A stretch of 64,000 bases of DNA from NCBI GenBank assembly GCA_041392805.1, contig JAWKLJ010000002.1, positions 2,619,001-2,683,000 on the forward strand, given 5' to 3'. Below the pieces are notes generated by a model. It saw only the letters and a program-made list of their open reading frames with translations. It had not been told where the DNA came from and searched no databases. Position numbers and translations under genes: made by a program. The stretch is from Saprospiraceae bacterium. Lineage in GTDB: Bacteria; Bacteroidota; Bacteroidia; Chitinophagales; Saprospiraceae. Position 1 is the stretch's first letter, and each line of letters begins with the position of its first letter. Of this stretch, positions 53,138 to 62,422 are shown one piece after another.

Positions 53138-54528
53138 TATTATTAACCGAGGATATTATCAAGCAAGCTGCCGTCGGCTTCCTCAAAACGCATTATAAAT
53201 ACCGGCCCAGGTCCGGAGATACAAAAGTGCAGATTGATATGCGTGGAGAGGGGGGCATCGTAGCCGATGGTATGCTGAGCTTTCTTAAGGAAGATGGCCT
53301 TTCCTTTTCTGCCACCGTGGAGGCGACTGCCCGAGAGACGAAAGAGGAGGTTTTCTATCGTACCCAAAGCACCCTGCTCATTTGGGATGCTATGGCCTTC
53401 AGCTTGCTAATGACGGCGGTAATGATCGTTTGGACGGACTATGAGGGTTTGTATGCTATTCACACCGATGGGATACTTTGGAGAATCCTATCGATGATAG
53501 CCTGTATGGTGCTTAGTTATTTCGCATATCGATTGCTCCTGAAAAACCGATTTCGGTACCACTATATTTATGCCATTGAACAATTTAAATTATACCACGC
53601 TGACGAACAATGGATTGCCATCGGGCATGATGTTTTTGGACCTAATGAAGAAAAATTCAAAGATGAGTTAAGAGCCCAATGTGTATTCAACGGGTTTGGG
53701 TTGCTGATGATTAACCCTGACCGCTCAGCGCGCTTAATGGCTTCCCCTGCCAAAAAGGAAGTTTTTAGCTTTAACCGAAAAATCATCAAGTTTATCCAAC
53801 TAAATGACCTAAGAACTCGCTTTAGAAAAAGCGGTTATACCAACTGGCTTTCTCGTTTTAATGGAAACCTGAAAGATTGGATTAGCCCCAGAATAGCTGA
53901 AACACTTAGGTTTAAACGAAATTATTACCACCAACAAACCCTTTCTATCTTATCTATTTGCATCATTTCAGGAATGTTATATCTCGAATGGACAAAAAGA
54001 CCTGTGGCCTTTGTGGACGAATTGCTCTATTCTGGCCAGATGGAACGTGCCCAAGCAGAAATGGAAGAGGAATCTGATGCTTTTATTATAGATGCCCCGG
54101 TGATACCCTTTGAGAAAGAAGGGACCCTGAGTGATCCTTTGGCGGAAGAAGATACTGCCCCGGAAGATTTGCATTTGCAGGAAAGGGGAGAAATCATTTT
54201 GACTACTAATAATGGTAGAGATTTGATTTATTATGATTGTGAACGGTTCTTTCAAAATACAATGGACCAATACTTGCTCATTTATAAATTATGTGATGAT
54301 TTAAATGCAGCAGCAAATGGAATCAAGGCTTTGAATCAGATGGAGGTCGATGGAGGGGCTATTTGGGAAGGTTGTTTTTCTGCTTCCGAAAAGTATTACG
54401 TTTTTGTGGAAGAAATGATGACCGACAGTTTAATTGCGGCTTCCAGGGCCCAACACTATGAGGATAATTACAATATCTACCTTTCCGTTAAAAAAATAAT
54501 ACCTGCCTTTCCAAATAAAAACAACTAA
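53113..54528 (+). CDS. Hypothetical membrane protein
   Basis: A 471-residue protein I do not recognise. The first 90 residues are soluble and include VQIDMRGEGGIVADGMLSFL and FSATVEATARETKEEVFYRT. Two membrane helices follow (AFSLLMTAVMIVWTDYEG and IACMVLSYFAYRLL, about 98-145), then a soluble domain (about 150-275), one more helix (ILSICIISGMLYLEW near 285) and an acidic C-terminal part with YYDCERFFQNTMDQYLLIYK. It overlaps folP by 25 bp and is followed 13 bp later by the YheT-like gene. The soluble loops resemble nothing named; a sensor or nuclease-like (NERD-type) role is only speculation. Confidence 0.75.
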   Translation: MEPIGKPLVLLTEDIIKQAAVGFLKTHYKYRPRSGDTKVQIDMRGEGGIVADGMLSFLKEDGLSFSATVEATARETKEEVFYRTQSTLLIWDAMAFSLLMTAVMIVWTDYEGLYAIHTDGILWRILSMIACMVLSYFAYRLLLKNRFRYHYIYAIEQFKLYHADEQWIAIGHDVFGPNEEKFKDELRAQCVFNGFGLLMINPDRSARLMASPAKKEVFSFNRKIIKFIQLNDLRTRFRKSGYTNWLSRFNGNLKDWISPRIAETLRFKRNYYHQQTLSILSICIISGMLYLEWTKRPVAFVDELLYSGQMERAQAEMEEESDAFIIDAPVIPFEKEGTLSDPLAEEDTAPEDLHLQERGEIILTTNNGRDLIYYDCERFFQNTMDQYLLIYKLCDDLNAAANGIKALNQMEVDGGAIWEGCFSASEKYYVFVEEMMTDSLIAASRAQHYEDNYNIYLSVKKIIPAFPNKNN

Positions 54529-54541
54529 CCTTACGAAGAAG

Positions 54542-55504
54542 ATGCCATTAATTGATTCGTCGACCTACCAAGCTAAGGGAATTTTTAAATGGGCGTCTGT
54601 AAATACCATTTACCCAGCACTTTTTAGGGTAATTCCGGAGTTAGGGTATATCCGAGAGCGCATTCATACTCCCGATGGTGATTTTCTAGATTTAGATTGG
54701 TCTAGGATAGGTAGCAAAAAGATCGTGTTAGTATTACATGGCTTGGAAGGGCAGGCCGATAGGCCCTACGTAAAAGGAATGATTCGTCATTTTAATGAAA
54801 ATGGCTGGGATGGCTTGGGAATGAATTATAGAGGTTGCAGTGGAGAACCCAACCTGAAACTTCGCTCTTATCACATGGCAGCCACTGCCGATGTCGCTTT
54901 GGTGGTGAACCATATCATAACAAAATACGATTATGACGAATTGGCAATCGTAGGATTTAGCCTAGGAGGAAACCTAACCTTGAGGTATTTGGCGGAGATA
55001 GCCATAAATCCGCCAGCTGTGCTCAAAAAAGCAGTCGCTTTTTCGGTCCCTTGTGATATAAGTTCTGCCAATATTGAAATTCATAGATGGCATAATTATT
55101 TATATTTGCGTCGATTTTTAAAATCATTAAATCAAAAAATACAATTTAAAGCGCAGCAGTTTCCGGAGGAATTGAAATTACCACCCCGACTACCCCGTAC
55201 ATTCTATGAGTTCGACGATAGGTTTACAGGACCTATGCACGGATATGTAAATGGAGCAGATTATTACCAAAAGGCGAGTAGTTTACCAATACTGGCCTCG
55301 ATAAAAACCCCCGTTTTATTGGTAAATGCACAGGATGATACTTTTCTCAGTCCTGCGTGTTACCCAATCAAAATTGCAAAACAAAGCGATTTCTTTTTTC
55401 TTGAGATGCCAGCACATGGTGGCCATGTAGGTTTTGCTCATTTTGGAAGCGACAAAAACTATTGGTCGGAGCGCAGAGCCTTTTCCTTTATCACAAGCGG
55501 TTAA
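54542..55504 (+). CDS. YheT-like alpha/beta hydrolase
   Basis: A 320-residue alpha/beta hydrolase of the YheT/EMB8 group. Visible are VLVLHGLEGQADRPYVKGM (oxyanion region), GMNYRGCSGEPNLK, the nucleophile elbow GFSLGGNLTLRYL with serine near residue 141, the acidic residue in VNAQDDTFLSP and the histidine in PAHGGHVGFAHFG. Substrates of this family are esters or acyl compounds but generally undefined. Third gene of the folP operon. After it comes a 365-bp gap with a palindromic element before the TamB gene. Confidence 0.88.
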   Translation: MPLIDSSTYQAKGIFKWASVNTIYPALFRVIPELGYIRERIHTPDGDFLDLDWSRIGSKKIVLVLHGLEGQADRPYVKGMIRHFNENGWDGLGMNYRGCSGEPNLKLRSYHMAATADVALVVNHIITKYDYDELAIVGFSLGGNLTLRYLAEIAINPPAVLKKAVAFSVPCDISSANIEIHRWHNYLYLRRFLKSLNQKIQFKAQQFPEELKLPPRLPRTFYEFDDRFTGPMHGYVNGADYYQKASSLPILASIKTPVLLVNAQDDTFLSPACYPIKIAKQSDFFFLEMPAHGGHVGFAHFGSDKNYWSERRAFSFITSG

Positions 55505-55543
55505 GGAATGAAGAATAAATAAGCTGGTCCAGGTACCTAAATA

Positions 55544-55672
55544 TTTTTTCACCAGGCGAGGCGTGAAAAATGAGCATAGCGTTCGACTGAGCTCACGCCG
55601 AAGTCCTAGCTACGTGAATGATAGCTTGCCCCGCACCGTAAGATCGGGGAGCAACGAAGGCTGGTGGAAAAA
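55544..55672. repeat. 129-bp multi-hairpin intergenic element
   Basis: Outer arms TTTTTTCACCAG and CTGGTGGAAAAA (one bulged base) enclose GGCGTGA/TCACGCC (55560-55599), AGCTA/TAGCT (near 55608-55626) and CCCCG/CGGGG (near 55629-55649). It is the only structure seen in the gene-free stretch 55505-55869. Confidence 0.7.
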
Positions 55673-55869
55673 GATAACGGTAAATGGGCTTGGTTATTTG
55701 TTTTTCATTCCTAGAAGTGTCAAAGAAGCGTTAAATTGTTGAGGTAACCCATAAAAAATAAGACTTGAAAGGTTTAATATTGGTAATATCGTAAAAAAGT
55801 ACGTGCTTGGGAGGCAATGGAGGACTTTCCCAATAGGCGCCAAGGGTCCAAACGATGGAAAAATCATAG

Positions 55870-58800
55870 ATGCAAGAGGAGCAGCATATACAAAAAATGA
55901 AAAAGAATAAAGAAGACTTAAAATTGGTCTTTCTTTTTATCTTTAAATGGTTCAAGCGGGTTTCCCTTTTGGCGATGCTCATCTTTTTGTCTCTTTTTTT
56001 GCTATTCCAGATTCCCTATATTCAAAATTGGACCGCCAACCGGATCACCCAATCTATCAGCCAAAAGTTGGAAAGTAAAGTAAGTTTGGATTATTTGTAC
56101 CTCTCTTTTTTCGATAAATTGAGCCTTCGACATTTTTATATCGAAGACGTTTACCAAGATACCCTGCTTTTTGCCGACGAACTTGTGGTCGATTTTGATT
56201 TAAATCCCCTTCGACTGTTGCGGTATGGCTTGGAGATCGAGGCCATTCAATTGAATAACACCCTGCTTTATCAGCGAAGAAAAACCGGCGATTTTCAGAA
56301 TTCTCTCCAAATTGCTACCCAAAAACTTTTTCCTAAAAATAAAAACAAAAACAAAGACAAAAGCGGGGGCCTGCCCCTAAATATTCGATTTCTCGGAATT
56401 AACCAATTGACTTTTATTAAAGTGGATGACGACCGAGGCCAGCACCATTTGATAGAAATAGCAGCAGCAGAAATTGATATCAAAACCCTTGATATCCCTA
56501 ATGCCCGGATTGAAATGGGAAAAGTCTTGGTGAAAAAACCAAATATTTGGCTGGATGATTTTGAGCGAGGCCCCGGCATTGAGGCTCTTTTTGCCCACGA
56601 CGAGCTAATTTATTTAGCTGGTGATACCCTGCCTTTTCAGCCTACCTACTTTTTTTATAGTATCGATGATTTCAAATTGGAAGAAGGACATTTCATGTTG
56701 CATAATTATCGCAAGTTTCCCGTCAAAACTAGCCCTCCTGAAGAATTGGACTACAATCACATGGATGTCTTTAATATCCACTTGGAAGCCACCGATTTTG
56801 CCTATTACGAGGAAAAATATGAAGGGAAATTGACCCATATGTCTTTTGAAGATAGTAGTGGCTTTAAGCTCGATACTTTTACCGCTACCTCTGTTTGTGT
56901 TTCTCCTCAAGCCGTAGAAATTGAAGGGATGTATTTTAAAACACCCTATAGCACCATAGGCGATCGCTTATTGCTTAGTTTTAAGGACTATTACGACTTT
57001 ACGACCTTTCCCGATTCGGTTCGCATGGATATCGACTTCAAAGAGACTTCCATCGCGTTGAGAGACATTATGGTTTTTGCACCTAATTTGAATAATAATG
57101 TCTTTTTCAAAAATAATAAAAATGAAGTATTGGATATGTCGGGGCGGATAACAGGGCGAATCAACAATCTCCGAGGCCGAAACCTCAATATAGCATTGGC
57201 CGGAATAGGAGGAAAAACCATCCTCAAGGGGCAGTTCGATGCTCGTGACCTCACCACCCGAAAAGGAGAAATTCTCAACCTCAACCTCGACCAACTAACT
57301 ACTAATATGCGCACGCTGCGCCAGCTTATCCCCAATTTTGACCCACCCAATAATTTTGATCGCCTGGGCACTCTTAACTTTAAAGGCTGGTTTGATGGCT
57401 ATTTTGCCAACTTTGTGGCAGATGGGAATTTGACTACCAATATCGGCTCTGCCAAAATGGACATGCAGATGAAATTGAATGGCGGCAGAACCAAAGCAAG
57501 TTATAAAGGTAACCTGAGTTTAATTGATTTTGATCTTGGTAAATGGTCTCAGGATACTACTTTGGGGATCGTTAACTTTAACACTACCGTGACCAATGGT
57601 GTAGGATTGACGGGAGAATCTGCCAATGCTGACCTCAGCGCCCAAATCGAAAGCTTCATTTATAGGGGATATAATTACCAAAACGCTAATATGACGGGGC
57701 GTTTGAACAAAAACTTCTTTAATGGTACCTTTTCTATTCAGGATGAAAATATCGACCTGGGCTTCGATGGAGAATTAGATTTCAGAGACACTATTCCAGT
57801 CTATAACTTTAAAGCCAATATTACCAAGTTGGATCTTAAAAAACTCAATCTCTCTAAAAAGGATTTGATCTTGCGGGCAGCCGTCGAGCTCAACTTGAAG
57901 ACGAACCGAATTTCTGACATGGTGGGTTTTGCCAGCCTTAGAGATGTACTTATTCTTGAAAACCAAGAAATGGAATACCGATTTGATTCTTTGAGAATTA
58001 CCTCGGGCGTAGATTTTTTAGGCAATAACCATGTGGAGGTGTTTTCGGATATTCTTACGGCAGATTTCAAAGGTAAATACGAGGTGGAACAATTGCCTAA
58101 TACGCTCCTGCATTTTGTGGAAACCCACTATCCTGGCTTCGCAAATCGCCTGAAAATAAGGGGCAAGCTGGATTCAACCCAAATCAATAACAACTTCGAC
58201 TTTAAGGTCAATATCATAGATTCTAAAAACCTGAATCGCTTGCTTTTTTCTAAGTTAGGCCCAATTCAGGATGGTTTAATTGAAGGATTTTACGACGGCG
58301 AAAACCAAAAAATGAACCTGATTTTAGGATTACATTCGTTAAAAATTAACAATATTGATTTTAGAGACTTGACTTTCCGCTTTGATGCCGAGCAAGAAAA
58401 TGCTTACCTGGCCCTGGTGATTGATACCACCTATGTCAATGACAAGACTTATTTCGGACAGGCGAATTTGTCGAGTATTCTGACCAGCGATACCCTCGAC
58501 TTTGCCTTGACTTACAGGCAAAGCGATAGCTACATTGAAGGTTTGAAAATAGATGGGTTATTATTCTTGCCGGATAGCAACAATTTTAAAATTCAGTTTA
58601 AGCCTTCTGATTTAGAGATACTGGAAACCAAATGGAATATCTCTAAGGATAACTCTATTGTTTTCGGCAAAAATCACCTCAGTACAGAGCATTTCAAATT
58701 GACAAATGGAGATCAAACGATCGAACTCAATAAGGAAGAGGAAAAAGAGATTAGCTTAAAAATGACTCATTTTAATTTTGACTTTATTGATGACGTTTGG

Positions 58801-60753
58801 GATTATGAACCTTTAGACTTTAGAGGAGCTTTCGACATGGAACTGTATGTGGGGGATGTCTTTAAATTGGAAGATATTCGTTTGAGTTTAGCAGCGGATA
58901 CCTTTTTTATCAATGAAAGAGATTTTGGTGGATTCCAATTGCAAGCCGATGCAAATGACATAAAGAGCCAATTAAATGCCTATTTTTCATTAACGCGGGA
59001 TACCATGCAACTGCTAGGAGATGGTATTCTGAATCTCGGAAATATCAATGCGCAGGAAGGCAAACCGCTTGCCCTCAGTCAGCAAGCGGGATATTACGAT
59101 TTTTCCCTCGATTTTTCTGGCTATCCGCTGGATATTGCAGAATTTTGGATCGGGCAAACGGTGTCTAATGTCAGGGGAGCTTTTTGGGCGGATTTGGCCA
59201 TTAAAGGTAAAGGCCAGCCCAATATAGGGGGGCAAATACGTGTTTATGATGGCGCAGTTACAGTTGATTTTTTAAAGACCGAATATACTTTTCATCGAGG
59301 CTTGGTATCCGTCAATAACCAAATGTTTGATGCGAGCCAGACGATAATTTATGATAAATATGGCCACGAAGCCATCCTAAAAGGCGGAATTAGTCATAAT
59401 CACTTAAAAAACCTCGGCTTATCAGCTAGTTTACACACGGATCGATTCTTGGCGTTGGATACCCAAAAAGGAGATAACGAATTATTTTATGGTCACGCCT
59501 TGGGTAAGGGAGATGTCTTTTTTAATGGAAGTTTTAGGCAACCCAATATATATATCAATGCTTCTGCCGGTGATAGCACAAAAATTACGATTCCAATTAG
59601 CTATGACGTCGAAACTTCACCCATTGATGAGATTCGTTTTGTAAACAAACACGATAAAAAGGACGATGACAGCCAGGTTAATCCAGCCTTATTAAGTGGA
59701 TTGAGCCTGGAGATGGACCTGGTCGTGACGGAGGAGGCGAATATGGAATTAGTATTCGATGAGCAGGCCGGAGACATTATCCGTGGTAATGGGAGGGGTA
59801 ATATTCGGTTAATTATGCCGCGTGGCCGCGATTTTCAAATGTTTGGCGATTATAATATAGAACGAGGAGGTTACTTATTCACCTTGTATAATGTAGTGAA
59901 TAAAGACTTTAGTATTAAACGAGGAGGTAAAATAAGCTGGGATGGGGACCCTTTTGGCGCCCGAATCAAATTAGAGGCCTCCTATAAGGACCTCAAAGCC
60001 TCCGTTTCTAATTTTATTCAGGAATACCTCACTAGTGTAGACAGCGACGTGAAAAATGAGGCCAGTAAGGCTACTGATGTGGAGCTAACCCTGCAATTGG
60101 AAGGTGAACTATTGCGCCCCCTCATTAATTTTGACGTGGCCTTCCCTTCTCTTACGGGCCAGTTGGAAACGTATACTAATAATAAAATAAGACTACTAAA
60201 ACAAAACCAGGATGAGCTCAATCGACAAGTGTTTGGCTTGATCGTAGTGGGCCAGTTTTTGCCTTCTGGCCTCGCCTTTAGCGGCGGAACGCTGCTGTAT
60301 AATACGATGAGCGAATTCCTGTCTAACCAATTGTCGCTGCTGGTGACGCGGCTTTTCTCCGACCAGGATATAGACTTTGATTTTAACTATACCCAATACC
60401 GGTCTACTAATTTAGGAGAAGGGCAGGATCTGCTTGGCGGGGATGAATTTGAAGTGAGTGTAACCAAAAAAATAAACGATCGCCTTTCCATAGAGGTAGG
60501 TGGAAATGTCGATATTGGCACCATTGCTTCTACCTCCTCCGTAGCAGGGAATGGCACCTTTGTCGGCAATGACATTGTGATAGAATACGTCATAAACGAT
60601 GCCAGGACCCTTAAATTAAAAGTTTACCAAAGGTTAGAACCAGAAATTGGCGGCGTACGGAAGCTCCAGGTCGGAGCAGGGTTAAGCTACAGAAGGGAGT
60701 TCAACTCTTTTAGTGATTTTTTGAAAAACTTGAAAAAAGATGCCGGTAACTAA
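55870..60753 (+). CDS. TamB-like translocation/assembly module protein, DUF490
   Basis: A 1627-residue protein. After a short basic N-terminus comes one membrane helix (VSLLAMLIFLSLFLLFQIPY, about residues 36-55), then a very long beta-rich region of AsmA/TamB type (for example VSLDYLYLSFFDKLSLRHFY), and the DUF490 domain at the C-terminus (about 1250-1600: RGNGRGNIRLIMPRGRDFQM, LEGELLRPLINFDVAFPSL, YNTMSEFLSNQLSLLVTRLF). TamB spans the periplasm and moves phospholipids or helps outer-membrane protein assembly; TamA is not adjacent, as usual in Bacteroidota. The next gene overlaps its 3' end by 14 bp. Confidence 0.9.
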   Translation: MQEEQHIQKMKKNKEDLKLVFLFIFKWFKRVSLLAMLIFLSLFLLFQIPYIQNWTANRITQSISQKLESKVSLDYLYLSFFDKLSLRHFYIEDVYQDTLLFADELVVDFDLNPLRLLRYGLEIEAIQLNNTLLYQRRKTGDFQNSLQIATQKLFPKNKNKNKDKSGGLPLNIRFLGINQLTFIKVDDDRGQHHLIEIAAAEIDIKTLDIPNARIEMGKVLVKKPNIWLDDFERGPGIEALFAHDELIYLAGDTLPFQPTYFFYSIDDFKLEEGHFMLHNYRKFPVKTSPPEELDYNHMDVFNIHLEATDFAYYEEKYEGKLTHMSFEDSSGFKLDTFTATSVCVSPQAVEIEGMYFKTPYSTIGDRLLLSFKDYYDFTTFPDSVRMDIDFKETSIALRDIMVFAPNLNNNVFFKNNKNEVLDMSGRITGRINNLRGRNLNIALAGIGGKTILKGQFDARDLTTRKGEILNLNLDQLTTNMRTLRQLIPNFDPPNNFDRLGTLNFKGWFDGYFANFVADGNLTTNIGSAKMDMQMKLNGGRTKASYKGNLSLIDFDLGKWSQDTTLGIVNFNTTVTNGVGLTGESANADLSAQIESFIYRGYNYQNANMTGRLNKNFFNGTFSIQDENIDLGFDGELDFRDTIPVYNFKANITKLDLKKLNLSKKDLILRAAVELNLKTNRISDMVGFASLRDVLILENQEMEYRFDSLRITSGVDFLGNNHVEVFSDILTADFKGKYEVEQLPNTLLHFVETHYPGFANRLKIRGKLDSTQINNNFDFKVNIIDSKNLNRLLFSKLGPIQDGLIEGFYDGENQKMNLILGLHSLKINNIDFRDLTFRFDAEQENAYLALVIDTTYVNDKTYFGQANLSSILTSDTLDFALTYRQSDSYIEGLKIDGLLFLPDSNNFKIQFKPSDLEILETKWNISKDNSIVFGKNHLSTEHFKLTNGDQTIELNKEEEKEISLKMTHFNFDFIDDVWDYEPLDFRGAFDMELYVGDVFKLEDIRLSLAADTFFINERDFGGFQLQADANDIKSQLNAYFSLTRDTMQLLGDGILNLGNINAQEGKPLALSQQAGYYDFSLDFSGYPLDIAEFWIGQTVSNVRGAFWADLAIKGKGQPNIGGQIRVYDGAVTVDFLKTEYTFHRGLVSVNNQMFDASQTIIYDKYGHEAILKGGISHNHLKNLGLSASLHTDRFLALDTQKGDNELFYGHALGKGDVFFNGSFRQPNIYINASAGDSTKITIPISYDVETSPIDEIRFVNKHDKKDDDSQVNPALLSGLSLEMDLVVTEEANMELVFDEQAGDIIRGNGRGNIRLIMPRGRDFQMFGDYNIERGGYLFTLYNVVNKDFSIKRGGKISWDGDPFGARIKLEASYKDLKASVSNFIQEYLTSVDSDVKNEASKATDVELTLQLEGELLRPLINFDVAFPSLTGQLETYTNNKIRLLKQNQDELNRQVFGLIVVGQFLPSGLAFSGGTLLYNTMSEFLSNQLSLLVTRLFSDQDIDFDFNYTQYRSTNLGEGQDLLGGDEFEVSVTKKINDRLSIEVGGNVDIGTIASTSSVAGNGTFVGNDIVIEYVINDARTLKLKVYQRLEPEIGGVRKLQVGAGLSYRREFNSFSDFLKNLKKDAGN

Positions 60754-61099
60754 TTTCCCGATCAATTTACAAGATAAAATATTCCGTTCGTTAAGCAATA
60801 CCGGAAATGGAGAAGTGGATGCAGCAACCCACTTCCACTATAGACAATCTGGCGAAATCATCTGGGCAACCTACTCCGGAGGACAAATTCGTTTTGGTAC
60901 ACTTAGCGGATTTATGGACCAAACCGGTGCCCTGACTTTTTGCTACCAACACCAAAACGAAGAGGGTAACTTCATGACCGGAAAATGCCACTCCCTTCCT
61001 GAATGGACTTCTGAAAACAAACTCCGCTACCGAGAATATTGGCAATGGACTAGTGGCGATGGCAGTAGTGGCGAATCCATCATAGAGCAGGTCGATTAG
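60740..61099 (+). CDS. Small conserved protein, often annotated n-acetylglutamate synthase-like
   Basis: A 119-residue soluble protein with THFHYRQSGEIIWATYSGGQ, IRFGTLSGFMDQTGALTFCY and REYWQWTSGDGSSGESIIEQ. The pattern of alternating beta-strands matches a small family that databases often label n-acetylglutamate synthase, a label unsupported by any GNAT motif visible here. The start overlaps the TamB gene by 14 bp, so it is translationally coupled and could assist TamB; that is inference. It converges on aroC. Confidence 0.7.
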   Translation: MPVTNFPINLQDKIFRSLSNTGNGEVDAATHFHYRQSGEIIWATYSGGQIRFGTLSGFMDQTGALTFCYQHQNEEGNFMTGKCHSLPEWTSENKLRYREYWQWTSGDGSSGESIIEQVD

Positions 61100-61146
61100 C
61101 TTTTCGCTTTCCCTTGATCGAAAAAATTGTCAAAGAAGGGGAAATT

Positions 61147-62253
61147 TCACATTTTAACCATTCGTTGTCGCAACAAATGGTCTGCCAAAACCAAGGCGGC
61201 CATGGATTCTACAATGGGCACAGCTCTTGGCACAACACAAGGGTCATGTCGGCCTCTACCTACTACTTGCACGGCTTCACCTGCTTCGTTCACAGAGTCT
61301 TGCGCCCTGATAATCGTAGCAACGGGCTTGAAGGCTACCCGAAAGTAAATATCCATTCCATTAGAAATGCCGCCTTGAATCCCGCCAGAGTGATTGGTTT
61401 TAGTTTTAACCACCCCGCCTTCCGTGTAGAAGAGATCATTGTGTTGAGAGCCTCGCATGCTTACGCCCTCAAAACCAGAGCCATACTCAAATCCTTTGCA
61501 AGCATTAATGCTGAGCATCGCCTTTCCTAAGTCGGCATGGAGTTTATCAAAGGCTGGATCGCCTAAGCCAGGGGGGCATCCGGTAATGACTGCATTGACC
61601 ACTCCGCCGACGGTATCACCTTCTTTTTTTACTTCCTTGATGTAGCTGATCATTTGTGCTGCCATCTCTAGGTCTGGGCAGCGCACGGGCGTGGATTCGG
61701 TGAGGGATAGGTCAAGTGCCTGGTAGTTATGAGGTGTCTTTAAATGCCCCACCTGGCTAACATAAGCCTGAACCTGAAGTCCCTTTGATTGTAAAAAAAG
61801 TTTGGCAACGGCACCTGCGGCGACCCGAGCAGCTGTTTCTCTGGCAGAGGAGCGCCCGCCCCCTCTGTAATCTCTTTCGCCATACTTGGCCGTATAGGTG
61901 AAATCGGCATGCGAAGGCCTGTATTTATCAGCGATATGGCTGTAATCATTTGACCTGGCATCCGCATTAAAAATCACCATAGATATGGGCGTACCCGTAG
62001 CTCGTCCTTCAAAAACACCAGATAGAATTTGAACCGTATCACTTTCTTTTCGTTGGGTTACGATACTGGATTGCCCTGGCCTGCGTCGATCCAACTCAGT
62101 TTGAATGAAAGACGCTTCAATAGGCAAACCCGAAGGGCAACCATCAATGATTACGCCAATTGCCTTTCCATGAGACTCACCAAAAGTCATTATTTTAAAA
62201 GCATTGCCAAAAGTATTTCCTCCCACTTCAAAAAGATTTTGGTTCTTTGACAT
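61147..62253 (-). CDS. aroC: Chorismate synthase
   Basis: A 368-residue FMN-dependent enzyme that converts EPSP to chorismate, the last shared step of aromatic synthesis. Seen: [38 protein letters not shown], the Ser/Arg region [40 protein letters not shown] and [20 protein letters not shown] at the C-terminus. Length is canonical. A perfect 20-bp palindrome surrounds the start codon, which may control its translation or transcription. Convergent with the small gene after TamB and divergent from mutS2. Confidence 0.96.
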   Translation of the reverse strand: MSKNQNLFEVGGNTFGNAFKIMTFGESHGKAIGVIIDGCPSGLPIEASFIQTELDRRRPGQSSIVTQRKESDTVQILSGVFEGRATGTPISMVIFNADARSNDYSHIADKYRPSHADFTYTAKYGERDYRGGGRSSARETAARVAAGAVAKLFLQSKGLQVQAYVSQVGHLKTPHNYQALDLSLTESTPVRCPDLEMAAQMISYIKEVKKEGDTVGGVVNAVITGCPPGLGDPAFDKLHADLGKAMLSINACKGFEYGSGFEGVSMRGSQHNDLFYTEGGVVKTKTNHSGGIQGGISNGMDIYFRVAFKPVATIIRAQDSVNEAGEAVQVVGRGRHDPCVVPRAVPIVESMAALVLADHLLRQRMVKM

Positions 62254-62264
62254 TTGTCAAAGAA
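62243..62264. promoter_or_regulatory. Perfect 10-2-10 palindrome enclosing the aroC start codon
   Basis: On the minus strand TTCTTTGACA, AA and TGTCAAAGAA follow each other; the A of the aroC ATG is the second loop base and TG begins the right arm. The mRNA could fold so that the start codon is sequestered, or the DNA could be an operator. Confidence 0.5.
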
Positions 62265-62422
62265 GGTAGATTTTTGAGCTCGCAAAGGTAGTGAATCAAG
62301 CCATAAGTCCTATAATCGGATGATATAAAATCGGCAACTTAGTCAAAGGAATGGAACTCTTAGGGCGAAAACTTGTTTGTATGGTTGTCTTTGTAGATTT
62401 TTGTAGTATAAAATTTACTGAA

